A stretch of 64,000 nt of DNA from Vibrio sp. D404a (GCF_030248535.1 NZ_JAHGAJ010000008.1:161906-225905); one strand, 5' to 3'. Shown: positions 49,499-59,295, numbered from the stretch's first letter. Made by a program: numbers and translations. Notes: a model not told the origin generated them from the sequence alone.

Positions 49499-50794
49499 TT
49501 GAAAACCATGCCAGCACTCTACTTTATTGACGATGAACCCGCGATTCGTGACTCTGTTGAGCAAGCCATGCTCATAGAGGGCATTGAGATTCGTTGCTTT
49601 CCCAACGCGGTAGAAGCACTCAAACAGATCCCTTTGACCCAAGCTGGCGTGGTGATCACCGACATCCATATGCCTGTTATGGACGGTATTCAATTTACCG
49701 AACAACTTTTAAAACACAATCCGCACTTTCAAGTGATTGTATTGACCGGACACGGAGATGTTCAGACCGCTGTCACCGCAATGAAAGTGGGAGCCTGCGA
49801 CTTCCTTGAGAAGCCTTTTGTTGTCGATGCCTTGATGACGGCCATTCACAAAGCCGCGGACAAGCTCGCACTGGTTGAAGAAAACAATCTCCTGCGAAAA
49901 GAGTTAGCGATGCAGACGCACGTGGGCCCCAAGTTGATCGGTCAATCGCCCTCTATGGTGAACCTAAGACGCGATCTGATTACGCTCGATCTCAGCAAAG
50001 ACCCGATGATCATCTTTAAAGGTGAAGTCGGCACGGGCAAGCGGATTACCGCTCAATACACCCACGACCTGCACAGCAACCAGCGAGGGGAACTCTACCC
50101 TGTTGCCGCGTTCAATCTACCTAAATCCGATCAAGAGACGTTTTGCGACTATCTCTACCAGTTGTGCAATAAACATCGTGGCGGAACTCTCTATATCCAT
50201 GAAACAGAAGTATTAATTTCTCAGCAATGGGCTTGGCTCACGCAAGTAAAATCAAAGTTACTTCATGAAAATGCATGCAATTCAAATGCAACTTGTATCA
50301 TTATCGCATCCACCGTTGTACCCGCTACAATTAAAGGGGAGTTTCGTCAATTCGACCTTCTGCCACTAGCGCAAAGGACCGAAGATATTGGCTCACTGTT
50401 TAAGCACTTTGCGCGAGGTGCGGCCAGCCGTTATCAGTTACCACCGCCGATCATCACCAAACGAGATATCGAGCGGCTGATTGCGAAACCTTGGCCAGAG
50501 AATGTTCGTCAACTGCGTCAGGAAGCAGAGCTACGAGTGCTCACCCAAGTAAAACAGCCAGAGGAACAAGAAGAGAATCACGATTCAGAAGATAGCGCCT
50601 CAGGAACGGCCATTAAACAGCTCTCTTTAAGCGAACGAACGGATAACTTTGAGCAGATCATTTTGATAGAAGCCTTACACCGTCACCAAGGCATGCTTAA
50701 AGAGGTGCAACAAGAGCTACAAGTGTCTCGTAAGACCTTATATGACAAGCTGCGTAAACACCAATTAGACAAAACCGATTTTAAAAATCGATAA
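49499..50794 (+). CDS. DctD-like response regulator with a degenerate AAA+ domain
   Basis: A 431-residue protein of the sigma54-activator type. Residues 5-120 form a receiver (YFIDDEPAIRDS, ITDIHMPVMDG with the phospho-Asp, VLTGHGDVQTAV). The central region begins LIGQSPSMVNLRRDL and retains a Walker A (GEVGTGKR), but the GAFTGA loop that contacts sigma54 is absent (AAFNLPKSDQE is found instead), and Walker B is altered to LYIHETE. The C terminus has an acidic linker and a Fis-type helix-turn-helix (EVQQELQVSRKTLYDKLRKH). Phosphorylation by the neighbouring kinase is likely; sigma54 activation is not. Start choice: TTG with AAGGA eight bases away. Confidence 0.85.
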   Translation: MKTMPALYFIDDEPAIRDSVEQAMLIEGIEIRCFPNAVEALKQIPLTQAGVVITDIHMPVMDGIQFTEQLLKHNPHFQVIVLTGHGDVQTAVTAMKVGACDFLEKPFVVDALMTAIHKAADKLALVEENNLLRKELAMQTHVGPKLIGQSPSMVNLRRDLITLDLSKDPMIIFKGEVGTGKRITAQYTHDLHSNQRGELYPVAAFNLPKSDQETFCDYLYQLCNKHRGGTLYIHETEVLISQQWAWLTQVKSKLLHENACNSNATCIIIASTVVPATIKGEFRQFDLLPLAQRTEDIGSLFKHFARGAASRYQLPPPIITKRDIERLIAKPWPENVRQLRQEAELRVLTQVKQPEEQEENHDSEDSASGTAIKQLSLSERTDNFEQIILIEALHRHQGMLKEVQQELQVSRKTLYDKLRKHQLDKTDFKNR

Positions 50795-50905
50795 TTTGAT
50801 AAATATATATAAATACAACGCTTTATGGGAACAAAATCTTAACATTTCTTAAAACTAAGAATACACTCAATAGGCTTGCACTAAATTTCGCAGACAAGGA
50901 TTGTT

Positions 50906-52297
50906 ATGAGCCAGAAAAGTTACAACAAGCTGAACGATACCGAGCTCGACTACGTCGATGATAAAACAGCGGCGTTGCTACTCAACACGCCAACCAGTGC
51001 GCGGATAATGCTGTGGGTTATCGTTCTGTTCTTTGTTGCTGCGATCGGCTGGGCCGCTTGGGCAGAGATAGACAAAGTGACTGTTGGCCAAGGTAAGGTG
51101 ATCCCCTCTTCTCAGATTCAAGTGGTACAGAACCTCGAAGGTGGTCTGGTAAAAGAGATCTTGGTTAAAGAAGGCCAACAGGTTCAAAAAGGTCAGCAAC
51201 TGCTTCTTATCGATGACACCCGTTTTCGTTCGGACTTCCGCGAACGCGAACAACAAGTCGCCAACTTAACAGCAAACGTGTTGATGCTTTCCGCATCACT
51301 AACCAGTGTGGTGATCGACGAAAACTTCTCTGTCGAAAATTGGCAAAAGAGTGTGATCCTCAATTACGGAAAACTGGCTTTCCCTCCACAATTTATCGAA
51401 CGTCAACCCGACTTAATCCAACGCCAAAAAGCCGAATACCGACAAGATCTTAATAACCTACGTAACCAACTGTCTGTATTTGAACAACAAGTTGAACAGA
51501 AACAACAAGACCTAGTCGAGGTTCAAGCGCGAGTAGCCAACCTACGCGAGAGCTACCGTTTTGCGCGCAAAGAGCTCGATATCACCAAGCCGTTGGCTGA
51601 CGAGGGCGTGGTTCCGCGTATCGAGCTGCTAAAACTTCAAAGACAAGTGAACGACACGCGTCGTGAACTCACCTCTAGCGAACTGAAAATCCCAGTCCTG
51701 CGTTCGGCCATTAAAGAGTCGATGCTTAGCCGAGTCGATGCAGCACTGAATTTCCGCTCGGAACAACAAGAGAAACTCAATCAAGCGCAAGACAAACTCT
51801 CGGCACTGACCGAATCTGCCGTCGGTTTAGAAGATAGAGTAAACCGAACTGTGGTTATCTCGCCAGTGACAGGTACGGTGAAGACGTTAGGCATCAATAC
51901 CGTGGGTGGTGTTATTCAGCCGGGTATGGACATTGTTGAGATCGTACCAACCGAAGATTCATTGCTGGTCGAAGCCAAAATCGCCCCGCAAGACATCGCC
52001 TTCCTACGCCCTGAGCTTACTGCCATTGTTAAGTTCAGCGCCTATGACTTCACCAAATATGGTGGTCTTGAAGGAGTATTGGAGCACATCAGTGCTGATA
52101 CCACCCAAGATGAAGAGGGCAACAGTTTCTATATCGTGCGTGTTCGAACTGAAAAATACAGCTTCGGGCAAAATGAAGAGTTGCCGATCATCCCGGGTAT
52201 GACGGCATCGGTCGACATTATTACTGGTAAAAGAACCGTACTGGATTACATGTTGAAGCCAATATTAAGTGCTCAGAACAACGCGTTGAAAGAGTAA
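50906..52297 (+). CDS. lapC: Type I secretion membrane-fusion protein, LapC-like
   Basis: A 463-residue HlyD-family adaptor. A short cytoplasmic tail leads to one membrane segment (IMLWVIVLFFVAAIGWAAW), a lipoyl half (GKVIPSSQIQVVQNLEGGLVKEILVKEGQQVQKGQ), a long coiled coil (residues 170-300) and a second lipoyl half and beta-barrel with the PROSITE-like end SFGQNEELPIIPGMTASVDIITGKR. It bridges LapB and an outer-membrane channel for export of a large adhesin. It is the first gene of the lap operon, 110 bases after the dctD-like gene. Confidence 0.92.
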   Translation: MSQKSYNKLNDTELDYVDDKTAALLLNTPTSARIMLWVIVLFFVAAIGWAAWAEIDKVTVGQGKVIPSSQIQVVQNLEGGLVKEILVKEGQQVQKGQQLLLIDDTRFRSDFREREQQVANLTANVLMLSASLTSVVIDENFSVENWQKSVILNYGKLAFPPQFIERQPDLIQRQKAEYRQDLNNLRNQLSVFEQQVEQKQQDLVEVQARVANLRESYRFARKELDITKPLADEGVVPRIELLKLQRQVNDTRRELTSSELKIPVLRSAIKESMLSRVDAALNFRSEQQEKLNQAQDKLSALTESAVGLEDRVNRTVVISPVTGTVKTLGINTVGGVIQPGMDIVEIVPTEDSLLVEAKIAPQDIAFLRPELTAIVKFSAYDFTKYGGLEGVLEHISADTTQDEEGNSFYIVRVRTEKYSFGQNEELPIIPGMTASVDIITGKRTVLDYMLKPILSAQNNALKE

Positions 52298-52356
52298 GGG
52301 TGTGTGATGTTTTTCCCTTTCAACCTAGATGTTAGTCAAAGCCACAAGGCCGTTCG

Positions 52357-53028
52357 ATGATGAAATCACGTGCTGCCATTGTACTGTTGGCAATGACCTC
52401 TTTTGCATCGTTTGCACTGAATACCACGGAACAGCGCTGGGTGAATGCCGTCTCGCAAACCTATGGTGATAGAGCGGCTAAGCGAGTTGAGACATGGCGA
52501 TCCTATATTGCGCAGTTCAAAACGCAGAGTGACGCTCAGAAGCTGGAATCCGTCAATCGCTTCTTTAACCAACTCTACTTTGTTGACGACATTGTTCTGT
52601 GGGGAAAGAAAGATTACTGGGCAACACCACTGGAGTTCTTGGGCAGTAACGCCGGCGATTGTGAAGACTTCACCATCGCGAAGTACTTTTCCTTGCTGGA
52701 GCTGGGCGTGCCCGACAAGAAACTGAGATTGGTCTACGTCAAAGCCCTAGAGCTAAATCAGTTCCATATGGTACTGGCCTACTACTCCACACCGAGTGCG
52801 GAGCCGGTCATTTTAGACAATTTGAATCCAGAAATTAAACGAGCGTCAACGCGCAGAGACTTACTACCGGTATACAGCTTTAACGGTAAAAACCTATGGC
52901 TTATGAAGTCTTCGGCAGGAAACGGACAGCTTGCAGGTAAATCATCCAGATTGAGCTTGTGGAACGATCTTCGTTCACGCGAGCGCTCTCTAAAATTAAA
53001 CAAACCCATTATCAATTACGATGAGTAG
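52357..53028 (+). CDS. lapG: LapG-like periplasmic cysteine protease
   Basis: A 223-residue protein of the bacterial transglutaminase-like cysteine protease group. A signal peptide (AAIVLLAMTSFASFA) precedes the mature part. The triad is visible: Cys in NAGDCEDFTIAKYF near residue 106, His in NQFHMVLAYY and Asp in VILDNLNPE. LapG cleaves the N-terminal anchor of LapA-type adhesins and frees cells from a biofilm unless LapD holds it. The gene lies between lapC and lapD, five bases before lapD. Confidence 0.93.
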   Translation: MMKSRAAIVLLAMTSFASFALNTTEQRWVNAVSQTYGDRAAKRVETWRSYIAQFKTQSDAQKLESVNRFFNQLYFVDDIVLWGKKDYWATPLEFLGSNAGDCEDFTIAKYFSLLELGVPDKKLRLVYVKALELNQFHMVLAYYSTPSAEPVILDNLNPEIKRASTRRDLLPVYSFNGKNLWLMKSSAGNGQLAGKSSRLSLWNDLRSRERSLKLNKPIINYDE

Positions 53029-53033
53029 GTACA

Positions 53034-54944
53034 ATGACTTTATATAAACAGCTTGTAGTCGGGATGGTTGCGGTCTTTATATTACTGATGACGTCAGTAT
53101 TTATGATCGAATTTAATACCACTCGAGGCCACCTAGAAGCGCAGCAGCGCTCAGAGGTAAGCAATACCATCAATACCGTTGGTTTGGCTTTGGCTCCTTA
53201 TCTTGAGGACAAAGATCCAATCGCCGTTGAATCGGTCATCAATGCGCTGTTTGATGGCAGCTCGTATTCAGTGGTGCGCCTCATCTTCCTTGATAGTGGC
53301 GACGACATTTTACGCTCTTACCCGATCAAACCCAGTACCGTACCTAGCTGGTTCACATCGCTGAACTTGTTTGAGCCTATTCACGACCGCCGTGTCATCA
53401 CCAGTGGTTGGATGCAGCTCGCTGAGGTGGAAATTGTCAGTCACCCCGGCCCTGCCTATGCCCAACTTTGGCAATCATTTACTCGCTTAACGACTGTATT
53501 TGCTTTGATTTTTACCATCGGGCTGCTGGCTATCTCGTGGATAGTTAAACGCTCTCTGAAGCCACTGAACCTGATCATCGCCAAGATGGACCAAATTGCG
53601 AAAAACCAGTTTGGTGAACCGCTTGCGAGACCAAAAACCAAAGACCTGATTATGGTCGTGGACGGCATCAACCACATGTCGACCCAAGTTGAACAAGCCT
53701 TTAAAAACCAAGCACAGGAAGCACAACGACTGCGTGAGCGTGCCTATATCGATCCCGTGTCACAACTGGGTAATCGTGCTTACTATATGTCACAGCTTAA
53801 CCAGTGGTTGGCTGAATCGAGTGTTGGTGGTTTGGCTGTTCTTCAGGCGCAATTCATCGCCGACGAATACGAAGATAAAGGCTACCAAGAGGGCGACGCG
53901 CTCGTGCATGACTTGGCTGAGCATCTGCAAGCCTCTATCTCATCACCCGATCTTACAATGGCTCGTATCTCAAAAGATGAGTTCGGCTTTATCTTGCCAA
54001 ACATTGATGAGAGCGAGCTGAAGCTAATCGCTGACAGCATTGTTAATTGTGTACAAGGGCTAGGTTCCGACCCAACAGGCACCGCTCACGCTAGTATTTC
54101 GCTGGGTGTGACGCACAGTAGCCAAAGCAAGACCAGCACTGAAATCATGTCGTTGGTGGATAACGCCCTATCTATCGCCAAAGCAAACCGCGAGATGACT
54201 TACGGTTACATCACGGCCGATGACCACGGCGCGGTAATGGGTAAACAACAATGGCGTACGCTGGTAGAAGAAGCGATCATCAATGATCTGTTCACCTTCC
54301 GTTTGCAAGCGGCCAACAACAGTTTCGGTAAGACCTTCCACCAAGAGGTGTTCTCTGCCATCGAAAAAGACGGGGTTCGCTACAGTGCCGCTCAATACCT
54401 ATATGCACTTGAGCAACTTGGTGCTAGCCACGAGCTAGACCAATACGTTATCGAGAAAATGATCGAGAAACTTCACGCTAAAGAGATCACGACACCAGTG
54501 GCGATCAACATCTCGGCGAGCAGTATCTCAGAGCCAAGCTTCATCCGTTGGGTTGGAGAAACACTCAGCAAGAATTCATCGATTTCACACATGCTGCACT
54601 TTGAGATCCCAGAGAATTGCTTTGTGAATGAACCACACTACACGGCACTGCTATGTAATGCGATTCGCAACACCGACGCGGTATTTGGTGTTGATAACTA
54701 CGGTCGTAACTTCCAGTCTCTGGAATACATCAATGAGTTCCGCCCAGGCTACGTTAAGCTGGATTACCTCTACACCCACAATCTGGATGATGAGAAACAG
54801 AAATTTACCCTGACGTCGATCTCACGTACGGCGCACAACTTGGGTATTACCACCATCGCCTCACGTATCGAGACTCAAACGCAGCTTGATACATTGTCAG
54901 ACAACTACGTTGAAGTGTTCCAAGGCTTCATCGTAGATAAGTAG
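53034..54944 (+). CDS. lapD: LapD-like c-di-GMP receptor with degenerate GGDEF and EAL domains
   Basis: A 636-residue inner-membrane protein. Two membrane segments (QLVVGMVAVFILLMTSVFMI and LTTVFALIFTIGLLAISWIV) flank a periplasmic output domain of the LapD/MoxY-N type, followed by HAMP, then a GGDEF-like domain in which the active loop reads SKDEF, and an EAL-like domain in which EAL is replaced (HQEVF). Both should be catalytically dead, as in LapD, which binds c-di-GMP in the EAL domain and then sequesters LapG in the periplasm. The gene follows lapG by five bases. Confidence 0.92.
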   Translation: MTLYKQLVVGMVAVFILLMTSVFMIEFNTTRGHLEAQQRSEVSNTINTVGLALAPYLEDKDPIAVESVINALFDGSSYSVVRLIFLDSGDDILRSYPIKPSTVPSWFTSLNLFEPIHDRRVITSGWMQLAEVEIVSHPGPAYAQLWQSFTRLTTVFALIFTIGLLAISWIVKRSLKPLNLIIAKMDQIAKNQFGEPLARPKTKDLIMVVDGINHMSTQVEQAFKNQAQEAQRLRERAYIDPVSQLGNRAYYMSQLNQWLAESSVGGLAVLQAQFIADEYEDKGYQEGDALVHDLAEHLQASISSPDLTMARISKDEFGFILPNIDESELKLIADSIVNCVQGLGSDPTGTAHASISLGVTHSSQSKTSTEIMSLVDNALSIAKANREMTYGYITADDHGAVMGKQQWRTLVEEAIINDLFTFRLQAANNSFGKTFHQEVFSAIEKDGVRYSAAQYLYALEQLGASHELDQYVIEKMIEKLHAKEITTPVAINISASSISEPSFIRWVGETLSKNSSISHMLHFEIPENCFVNEPHYTALLCNAIRNTDAVFGVDNYGRNFQSLEYINEFRPGYVKLDYLYTHNLDDEKQKFTLTSISRTAHNLGITTIASRIETQTQLDTLSDNYVEVFQGFIVDK

Positions 54945-54962
54945 CAGTAAGGTGGTTATTTA

Positions 54963-57077
54963 ATGCAAGATCCATTACTCAATTCGCTGATATACGTCAG
55001 CCGCTATTACGGTCTGGCGAACTCTCCAGAGGCGCTCATTAATGGGTTGCCTCTCGCGGATGGTAAGCTGACCCCTTTCCTATTCCCTCGCTCTGCAGAG
55101 CGTGCAGGGTTAGTGGCGAAAGAGAACCGCTCCGACTTAGAGAGCATTCCGGAGCTGATTCTGCCAGCGGTACTGCTGCTCAAGCAGGGTGAAGCGTGTG
55201 TACTCAACCGCATCGATTTTGAAAAGCAAGAAGCGGAAATCATTACAGCCGAAAGCGGCATGGTGCCGATCCTCATTCCACTGGGAGAGCTGAAAGATCA
55301 ATTTATTGGTCGCTACTTCTTAGTTAAGAAACAGTTCCGTTACGACGAGCGCTCACCAGAGATCCTCAAAACCCGTCAAGGACACTGGTTTTGGGGCACC
55401 ATTTGGGAATCGAAAAAGATCTACCGCGACGTACTGATCGCCTCGATTCTAATTAACTTGTTTGCTATCGCTGCACCAATGTTCACCCGCTTAGTCTACG
55501 ACAAAGTGGTCCCTAACCTCGCCTTTGAAACGCTATGGGTATTGGCAAGTGGTATCTTTGTGGTGTTTCTCTTTGATCTGCTGCTCAAACTTATGCGCAG
55601 TTACTTTATCGATATTGCGGGCAAAAAATCTGACATCCTAATCTCCTCAAAGCTGTTTAGTAAAGTGCTCGGGATTCGTATGGAGGCTAAGCCTGCATCC
55701 GTCGGTGCCTTTGCGAAAAACCTGCAAGAGTTTGAATCAATCCGAGAGTTCTTTACTTCCGCAACGATTGGATCTTTGATTGACCTTCCTTTCGCGCTCC
55801 TCTTCCTCACCCTTATTTGGCTGATGGCTGGCGATCTGGTGTACGTTCCTATCGTCGGTGTAGTGATACTGGTTATCTACGCATTCCTGATTCAAGGTCC
55901 ACTGCGTCGCACAATTGAAGAGGGCTCACGCCTTGCTTCGCAAAAATACGCCAACCTGATTGAGAGCCTAGCCGGTCTTGAAACCGTTAAGCTATTCAGC
56001 GCTCAGAGTCAGTTCCAGTTCCGCTGGGAAGAAGCGGTGGCGCACATGGCAAACTGGAATATTAAGAGTCGTAGAATCACCGACAGCATTCAAAACACCG
56101 CTGGTTTTGTGCAACAGAGTACCAATGTCGGCATGATCATCTTTGGTGTTTACCTGATTGCTGAGGGTGACCTTACTATGGGTGGTTTGATTGCTGCGAC
56201 TATGTTGAGTGGCCGCGCGATTGGCCCGTTGGTTCAGCTCTCTATTCTGTCGACTCGTTACAACCAAGCGAAGTCATCAATGACCTTGATTGAGCAAGTC
56301 ATGGAGATGCCTGATGAGCAAGAAGAGGGCAAACGCTACATTCACCGCCCTATCATTCAAGGACATATTGCGCTTGATAAGGTGACCTTCCACTATCCAG
56401 ATTCCCCTATTGCGTCGGTGCGTGACCTTAGCCTAACCATAACACCGGGCGAAAAGGTGGCGATCATCGGTCGTATTGGTTCGGGTAAGACAACACTAGA
56501 ACGTCTGATTATGGGCCTGTACAAGCCGACAGAGGGTCATGTGCGTATTGATGATACCGATATGGAGCAACTACATCATGTCGACGTACGCCGCAATATA
56601 GGCTGTGTACCGCAAGACAGTAACTTGTTCTATGGCTCGGTTCGCGACAACATTACTTTGGGTCGTCCATTGGTGGATGATCGCGACGTCATGGACGCAG
56701 CTAACCGAGCAGGCGTGACCAACTTTACTCAGCAAGATCCTGCAGGCTTAGAGCGCCAAGTCGGTGAAGGCGGTGGTTTACTATCAGGTGGTCAACGTCA
56801 GGCCGTGGCTATTGCTCGTGCTTTCTTAGGTCGCCCACCTGTACTGCTGATGGATGAACCAACCAGTGCGATGGATAATCGCTCAGAAATGCACATCAAG
56901 CACCAATTGAACCAGCTATTACCGAGCGAAACGCTTATCCTGATCACCCACAAAACCTCAATGTTAGACGTTGTAGACCGAGTGATTGTGATGGAGAAAG
57001 GCTGCATCATTGCCGATGGTCCGAAAGCCAAAGTACTGTCTGATCTTAAGCAAGGCAAAGTGAGAGCAGTCAGCTAG
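54963..57077 (+). CDS. lapB: Type I secretion ABC transporter, LapB-like
   Basis: A 704-residue exporter. Residues 1-120 form a C39-like domain without the peptidase Cys, which recognises the substrate in LapB/HlyB systems. Residues 150-430 form the membrane domain. The ATPase has Walker A GRIGSGKTT, signature LLSGGQRQAVA and Walker B VLLMDEPTSAMD. It lies 18 bases after lapD. With LapC it should export a giant RTX or BapA/LapA-type adhesin; neither the adhesin nor a TolC-like LapE is in this window. Confidence 0.93.
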   Translation: MQDPLLNSLIYVSRYYGLANSPEALINGLPLADGKLTPFLFPRSAERAGLVAKENRSDLESIPELILPAVLLLKQGEACVLNRIDFEKQEAEIITAESGMVPILIPLGELKDQFIGRYFLVKKQFRYDERSPEILKTRQGHWFWGTIWESKKIYRDVLIASILINLFAIAAPMFTRLVYDKVVPNLAFETLWVLASGIFVVFLFDLLLKLMRSYFIDIAGKKSDILISSKLFSKVLGIRMEAKPASVGAFAKNLQEFESIREFFTSATIGSLIDLPFALLFLTLIWLMAGDLVYVPIVGVVILVIYAFLIQGPLRRTIEEGSRLASQKYANLIESLAGLETVKLFSAQSQFQFRWEEAVAHMANWNIKSRRITDSIQNTAGFVQQSTNVGMIIFGVYLIAEGDLTMGGLIAATMLSGRAIGPLVQLSILSTRYNQAKSSMTLIEQVMEMPDEQEEGKRYIHRPIIQGHIALDKVTFHYPDSPIASVRDLSLTITPGEKVAIIGRIGSGKTTLERLIMGLYKPTEGHVRIDDTDMEQLHHVDVRRNIGCVPQDSNLFYGSVRDNITLGRPLVDDRDVMDAANRAGVTNFTQQDPAGLERQVGEGGGLLSGGQRQAVAIARAFLGRPPVLLMDEPTSAMDNRSEMHIKHQLNQLLPSETLILITHKTSMLDVVDRVIVMEKGCIIADGPKAKVLSDLKQGKVRAVS

Positions 57078-57111
57078 GTTGATACTAGAACACGCTTTCA
57101 CACTAAACGTA

Positions 57112-57137
57112 AAAAGGAGCCACTGGCTCCTTTTTTT
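57112..57137 (+). terminator. Bidirectional terminator between lapB and the FapA-like gene
   Basis: AAAAGGAGCC (57112-57121) pairs with GGCTCCTTTT (57125-57134) around ACT, followed by further T. Confidence 0.9.
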
Positions 57138-57177
57138 ATTCTGGTTACTTGATGACAAGAAGAGAGTAGTTAGACGA

Positions 57178-58854
57178 TTACAGCTGCTCTCCAATGTCCT
57201 CTTTTTCCATTTTAAACGAACACTGAATCTCGTATTGGTTAAAGGAGAATACGCTACCGCCGTGAGTACGTTTAGTTGTCACGGTTTCGTCACCAAACTG
57301 AATCGTCACGCGAGTATAGACCTTCTCATGCGCCTCAACCGTGCACTCTTCAAGTAAGGTATCAAACTCCGCTTCAAGATTATCAATCTGCTGCTTGGTC
57401 GATTCTATCGCTTGGTTGTTCTGCTCTCTCATCGATTCAATGCGCTGCGCCTCTTCGTCACTGCGCTCTGCCTTGGGTCTTTTCTTAAACTCCAGCTCTT
57501 GGCGAATCACATCCATGGTTTTCTCTTGAGCGGTCTTGTAGACATCTCTAAGCTCACTCATCTTCAGCTTGTAACCGTCGTAGCGGGCAAAACAGTGGAC
57601 CTTAGTGGCGGTATCACCCTCAACACCGAGGAACACGCACTCTACCTTGCCACCTACTTTGGCTTCACCGCCACTAAGCGTACCGTGCTTCTTCATGCCA
57701 TCAACCACAATCAAATCATGACCGCAGCGAATTTCATTACTCATGCTGTGTACCGTCAATCGGATATCTGTTCCAGCTTGCAGCTCAGAATATTGAGCAT
57801 AGCTCGCTTCGATTGAGCCCTTAGTGAGAACTTTACAGCTTTTACACTCACCCTCTTTCACAGTGTGGCCGATAATGCCTTTCGCCACTTTAATGTCGCC
57901 CTGCGCCTGCACTTCGGCAGATTCAATGAAACCGCCAACCGTCACGCTTCCGGTTGCCTTCACCACCATGCCAGGGTCAATGTTGCCAGAAACAAATACA
58001 TTACCTTTAAACTTAACGTGGCCGGTAGCCACGCTAACGCTATTCAGACACAATGCCTCATCGACCTCGATGGTGCGTTCTTTAATAAGTGGCAATCCAG
58101 AACAGTTGGCAACGAGAAGATTGGGATCATCAGAAGAAATAGACGTGCCCTTTCCAGGCTTGAGTAGGCTGTCTTTTCCAGGAAGTGGTGGAATGAGTTT
58201 CCCTTGAACGGTGAAACCTGCAGTTCCCTTGGTCGCGGGCGTTCGCCTCATCACCGGGTCATTTTCACCAACGGTAATGGTTTCCCCAAGATCGCGCATG
58301 TCGATCTTGCCGGACTCTTTGCTGCGAGGTTTGAGCACTTGACGTGTGATGTCAGGAACAAGAGGCTCAAACTTAGCGTCTTTACCTTTCACTGGCTGTT
58401 TGCCTTGAGCGACCACTTGTGTGAATTTATCACCCGCCTGTAGCTTGTTACTCATTACGAGTACCTTTTTTAGGGCGAGTTTATTAATACCTTTGGTGAT
58501 GTGTGCCTGAGCCAGTGCATGAACAATTTCCGCGCCTCTTAGCCCACGCCCTGCATAAGCACCAGTAACCGTGATACTGGCAAGCATCTCGTCGTCAGAC
58601 AACTCGACAACCATACTTGCATTACGCATCTCTGCCACAGTTACGCCTTCATAGGCTTCACCTTTGCCCTCTCTTGCTAGGTTAACAAAGCGTATAACTT
58701 CATCTTCTAAAGGGAAGAATTGACTGGCTTGCAACTTCTTCAGTGACTCAGGTAACTCCTTTTGATCAAAGCTTCCATCCACGACAAAGCCTGATTGCAA
58801 CCGAGCGATCACTTCCTTTCCATCTTCAGACAATGTAACTATGTTGTCCCACAT
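57178..58854 (-). CDS. FapA / DUF342-family protein
   Basis: A 558-residue cytoplasmic protein. The centre (residues 180-390) is a beta-helix of the FapA type, with strings such as GHVKFKGNVFVSGNIDPGMVVKATGSVTVGGFIESAEV and IKVAKGIIGH. The N terminus holds the FapA N-terminal domain (VVELSDDEMLASITVTGAYAGRGL) and the C terminus a coiled coil (residues 430-510). FapA-like proteins are polymerising scaffolds linked to polarity or flagellar assembly in Vibrio and relatives. It is a single gene; no flagellar genes are nearby, so its role here is open. Confidence 0.85.
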   Translation of the reverse strand: MWDNIVTLSEDGKEVIARLQSGFVVDGSFDQKELPESLKKLQASQFFPLEDEVIRFVNLAREGKGEAYEGVTVAEMRNASMVVELSDDEMLASITVTGAYAGRGLRGAEIVHALAQAHITKGINKLALKKVLVMSNKLQAGDKFTQVVAQGKQPVKGKDAKFEPLVPDITRQVLKPRSKESGKIDMRDLGETITVGENDPVMRRTPATKGTAGFTVQGKLIPPLPGKDSLLKPGKGTSISSDDPNLLVANCSGLPLIKERTIEVDEALCLNSVSVATGHVKFKGNVFVSGNIDPGMVVKATGSVTVGGFIESAEVQAQGDIKVAKGIIGHTVKEGECKSCKVLTKGSIEASYAQYSELQAGTDIRLTVHSMSNEIRCGHDLIVVDGMKKHGTLSGGEAKVGGKVECVFLGVEGDTATKVHCFARYDGYKLKMSELRDVYKTAQEKTMDVIRQELEFKKRPKAERSDEEAQRIESMREQNNQAIESTKQQIDNLEAEFDTLLEECTVEAHEKVYTRVTIQFGDETVTTKRTHGGSVFSFNQYEIQCSFKMEKEDIGEQL

Positions 58855-59185
58855 ACGACTGCCACTTCCTTAGCAAAAGAGTATGAATTCAGTTTATAGA
58901 AGATACTGTTTTGTGAACATACTCCTTTTTCAATAACAAGGGATAAGTCACTTTACTGAATATTTTCTCAATATTGAGCTACTACACTTCAATTCGCAAC
59001 TTATTGACTTAACGCATTAAATCAACCTGAATGACTTTAGCAAAGACCAATTATGTGGCCGCAACAAGTCCACCACAAAAATTTTATTCTGAAATCAGGT
59101 TTGGTGTGACGAGCTCAATTTTCGAGTATTTCAAGCTGTTGGAAAAAGGCAAGAACGAAAGAAGTTCGACTTGTTGGTGAATGAA
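58855..59185. other. AT-rich intergenic region, promoter side of the FapA-like gene
   Basis: About 330 bases containing the probable promoter of the leftward FapA-like gene. No RNA or coding frame is supported. The parS2 cluster and a small tandem repeat begin at its right edge. Confidence 0.45.
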
Positions 59186-59220
59186 GAGAGACGAGAGACG
59201 AGAGACCGGAGACGAGAGCT
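59186..59220. repeat. Heptameric tandem repeat GAGAGAC
   Basis: Five seven-base units: three perfect GAGAGAC (59186-59206), then CGGAGAC and GAGAGCT. Purine-rich on the plus strand. It lies directly before the first of three clustered parS2 sites. Such units may vary in number between strains. Confidence 0.75.
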
Positions 59221-59222
59221 GA

Positions 59223-59237
59223 GTTTACAGTGTAAAT
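59223..59237. other. parS2: parS2-type centromere site, copy 3
   Basis: GTTTACAGTGTAAAT, an exact match to NTTTACANTGTAAAN, 29 bases from the next copy. Confidence 0.85.
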
Positions 59238-59251
59238 TGAGTCATGGTTGA

Positions 59252-59266
59252 GTTTACACTGTAAAT
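59252..59266. other. parS2: parS2-type centromere site, copy 4
   Basis: GTTTACACTGTAAAT, an exact consensus match, in the same non-coding gap as copy 3. Confidence 0.85.
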
Positions 59267-59295
59267 CGATAAATGAATGAAATTACGATGAGAGC

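Noticed and set aside
57865..58207. Rightward frames inside the FapA-like gene
   Set aside because: Antisense shadows of the beta-helix repeats.
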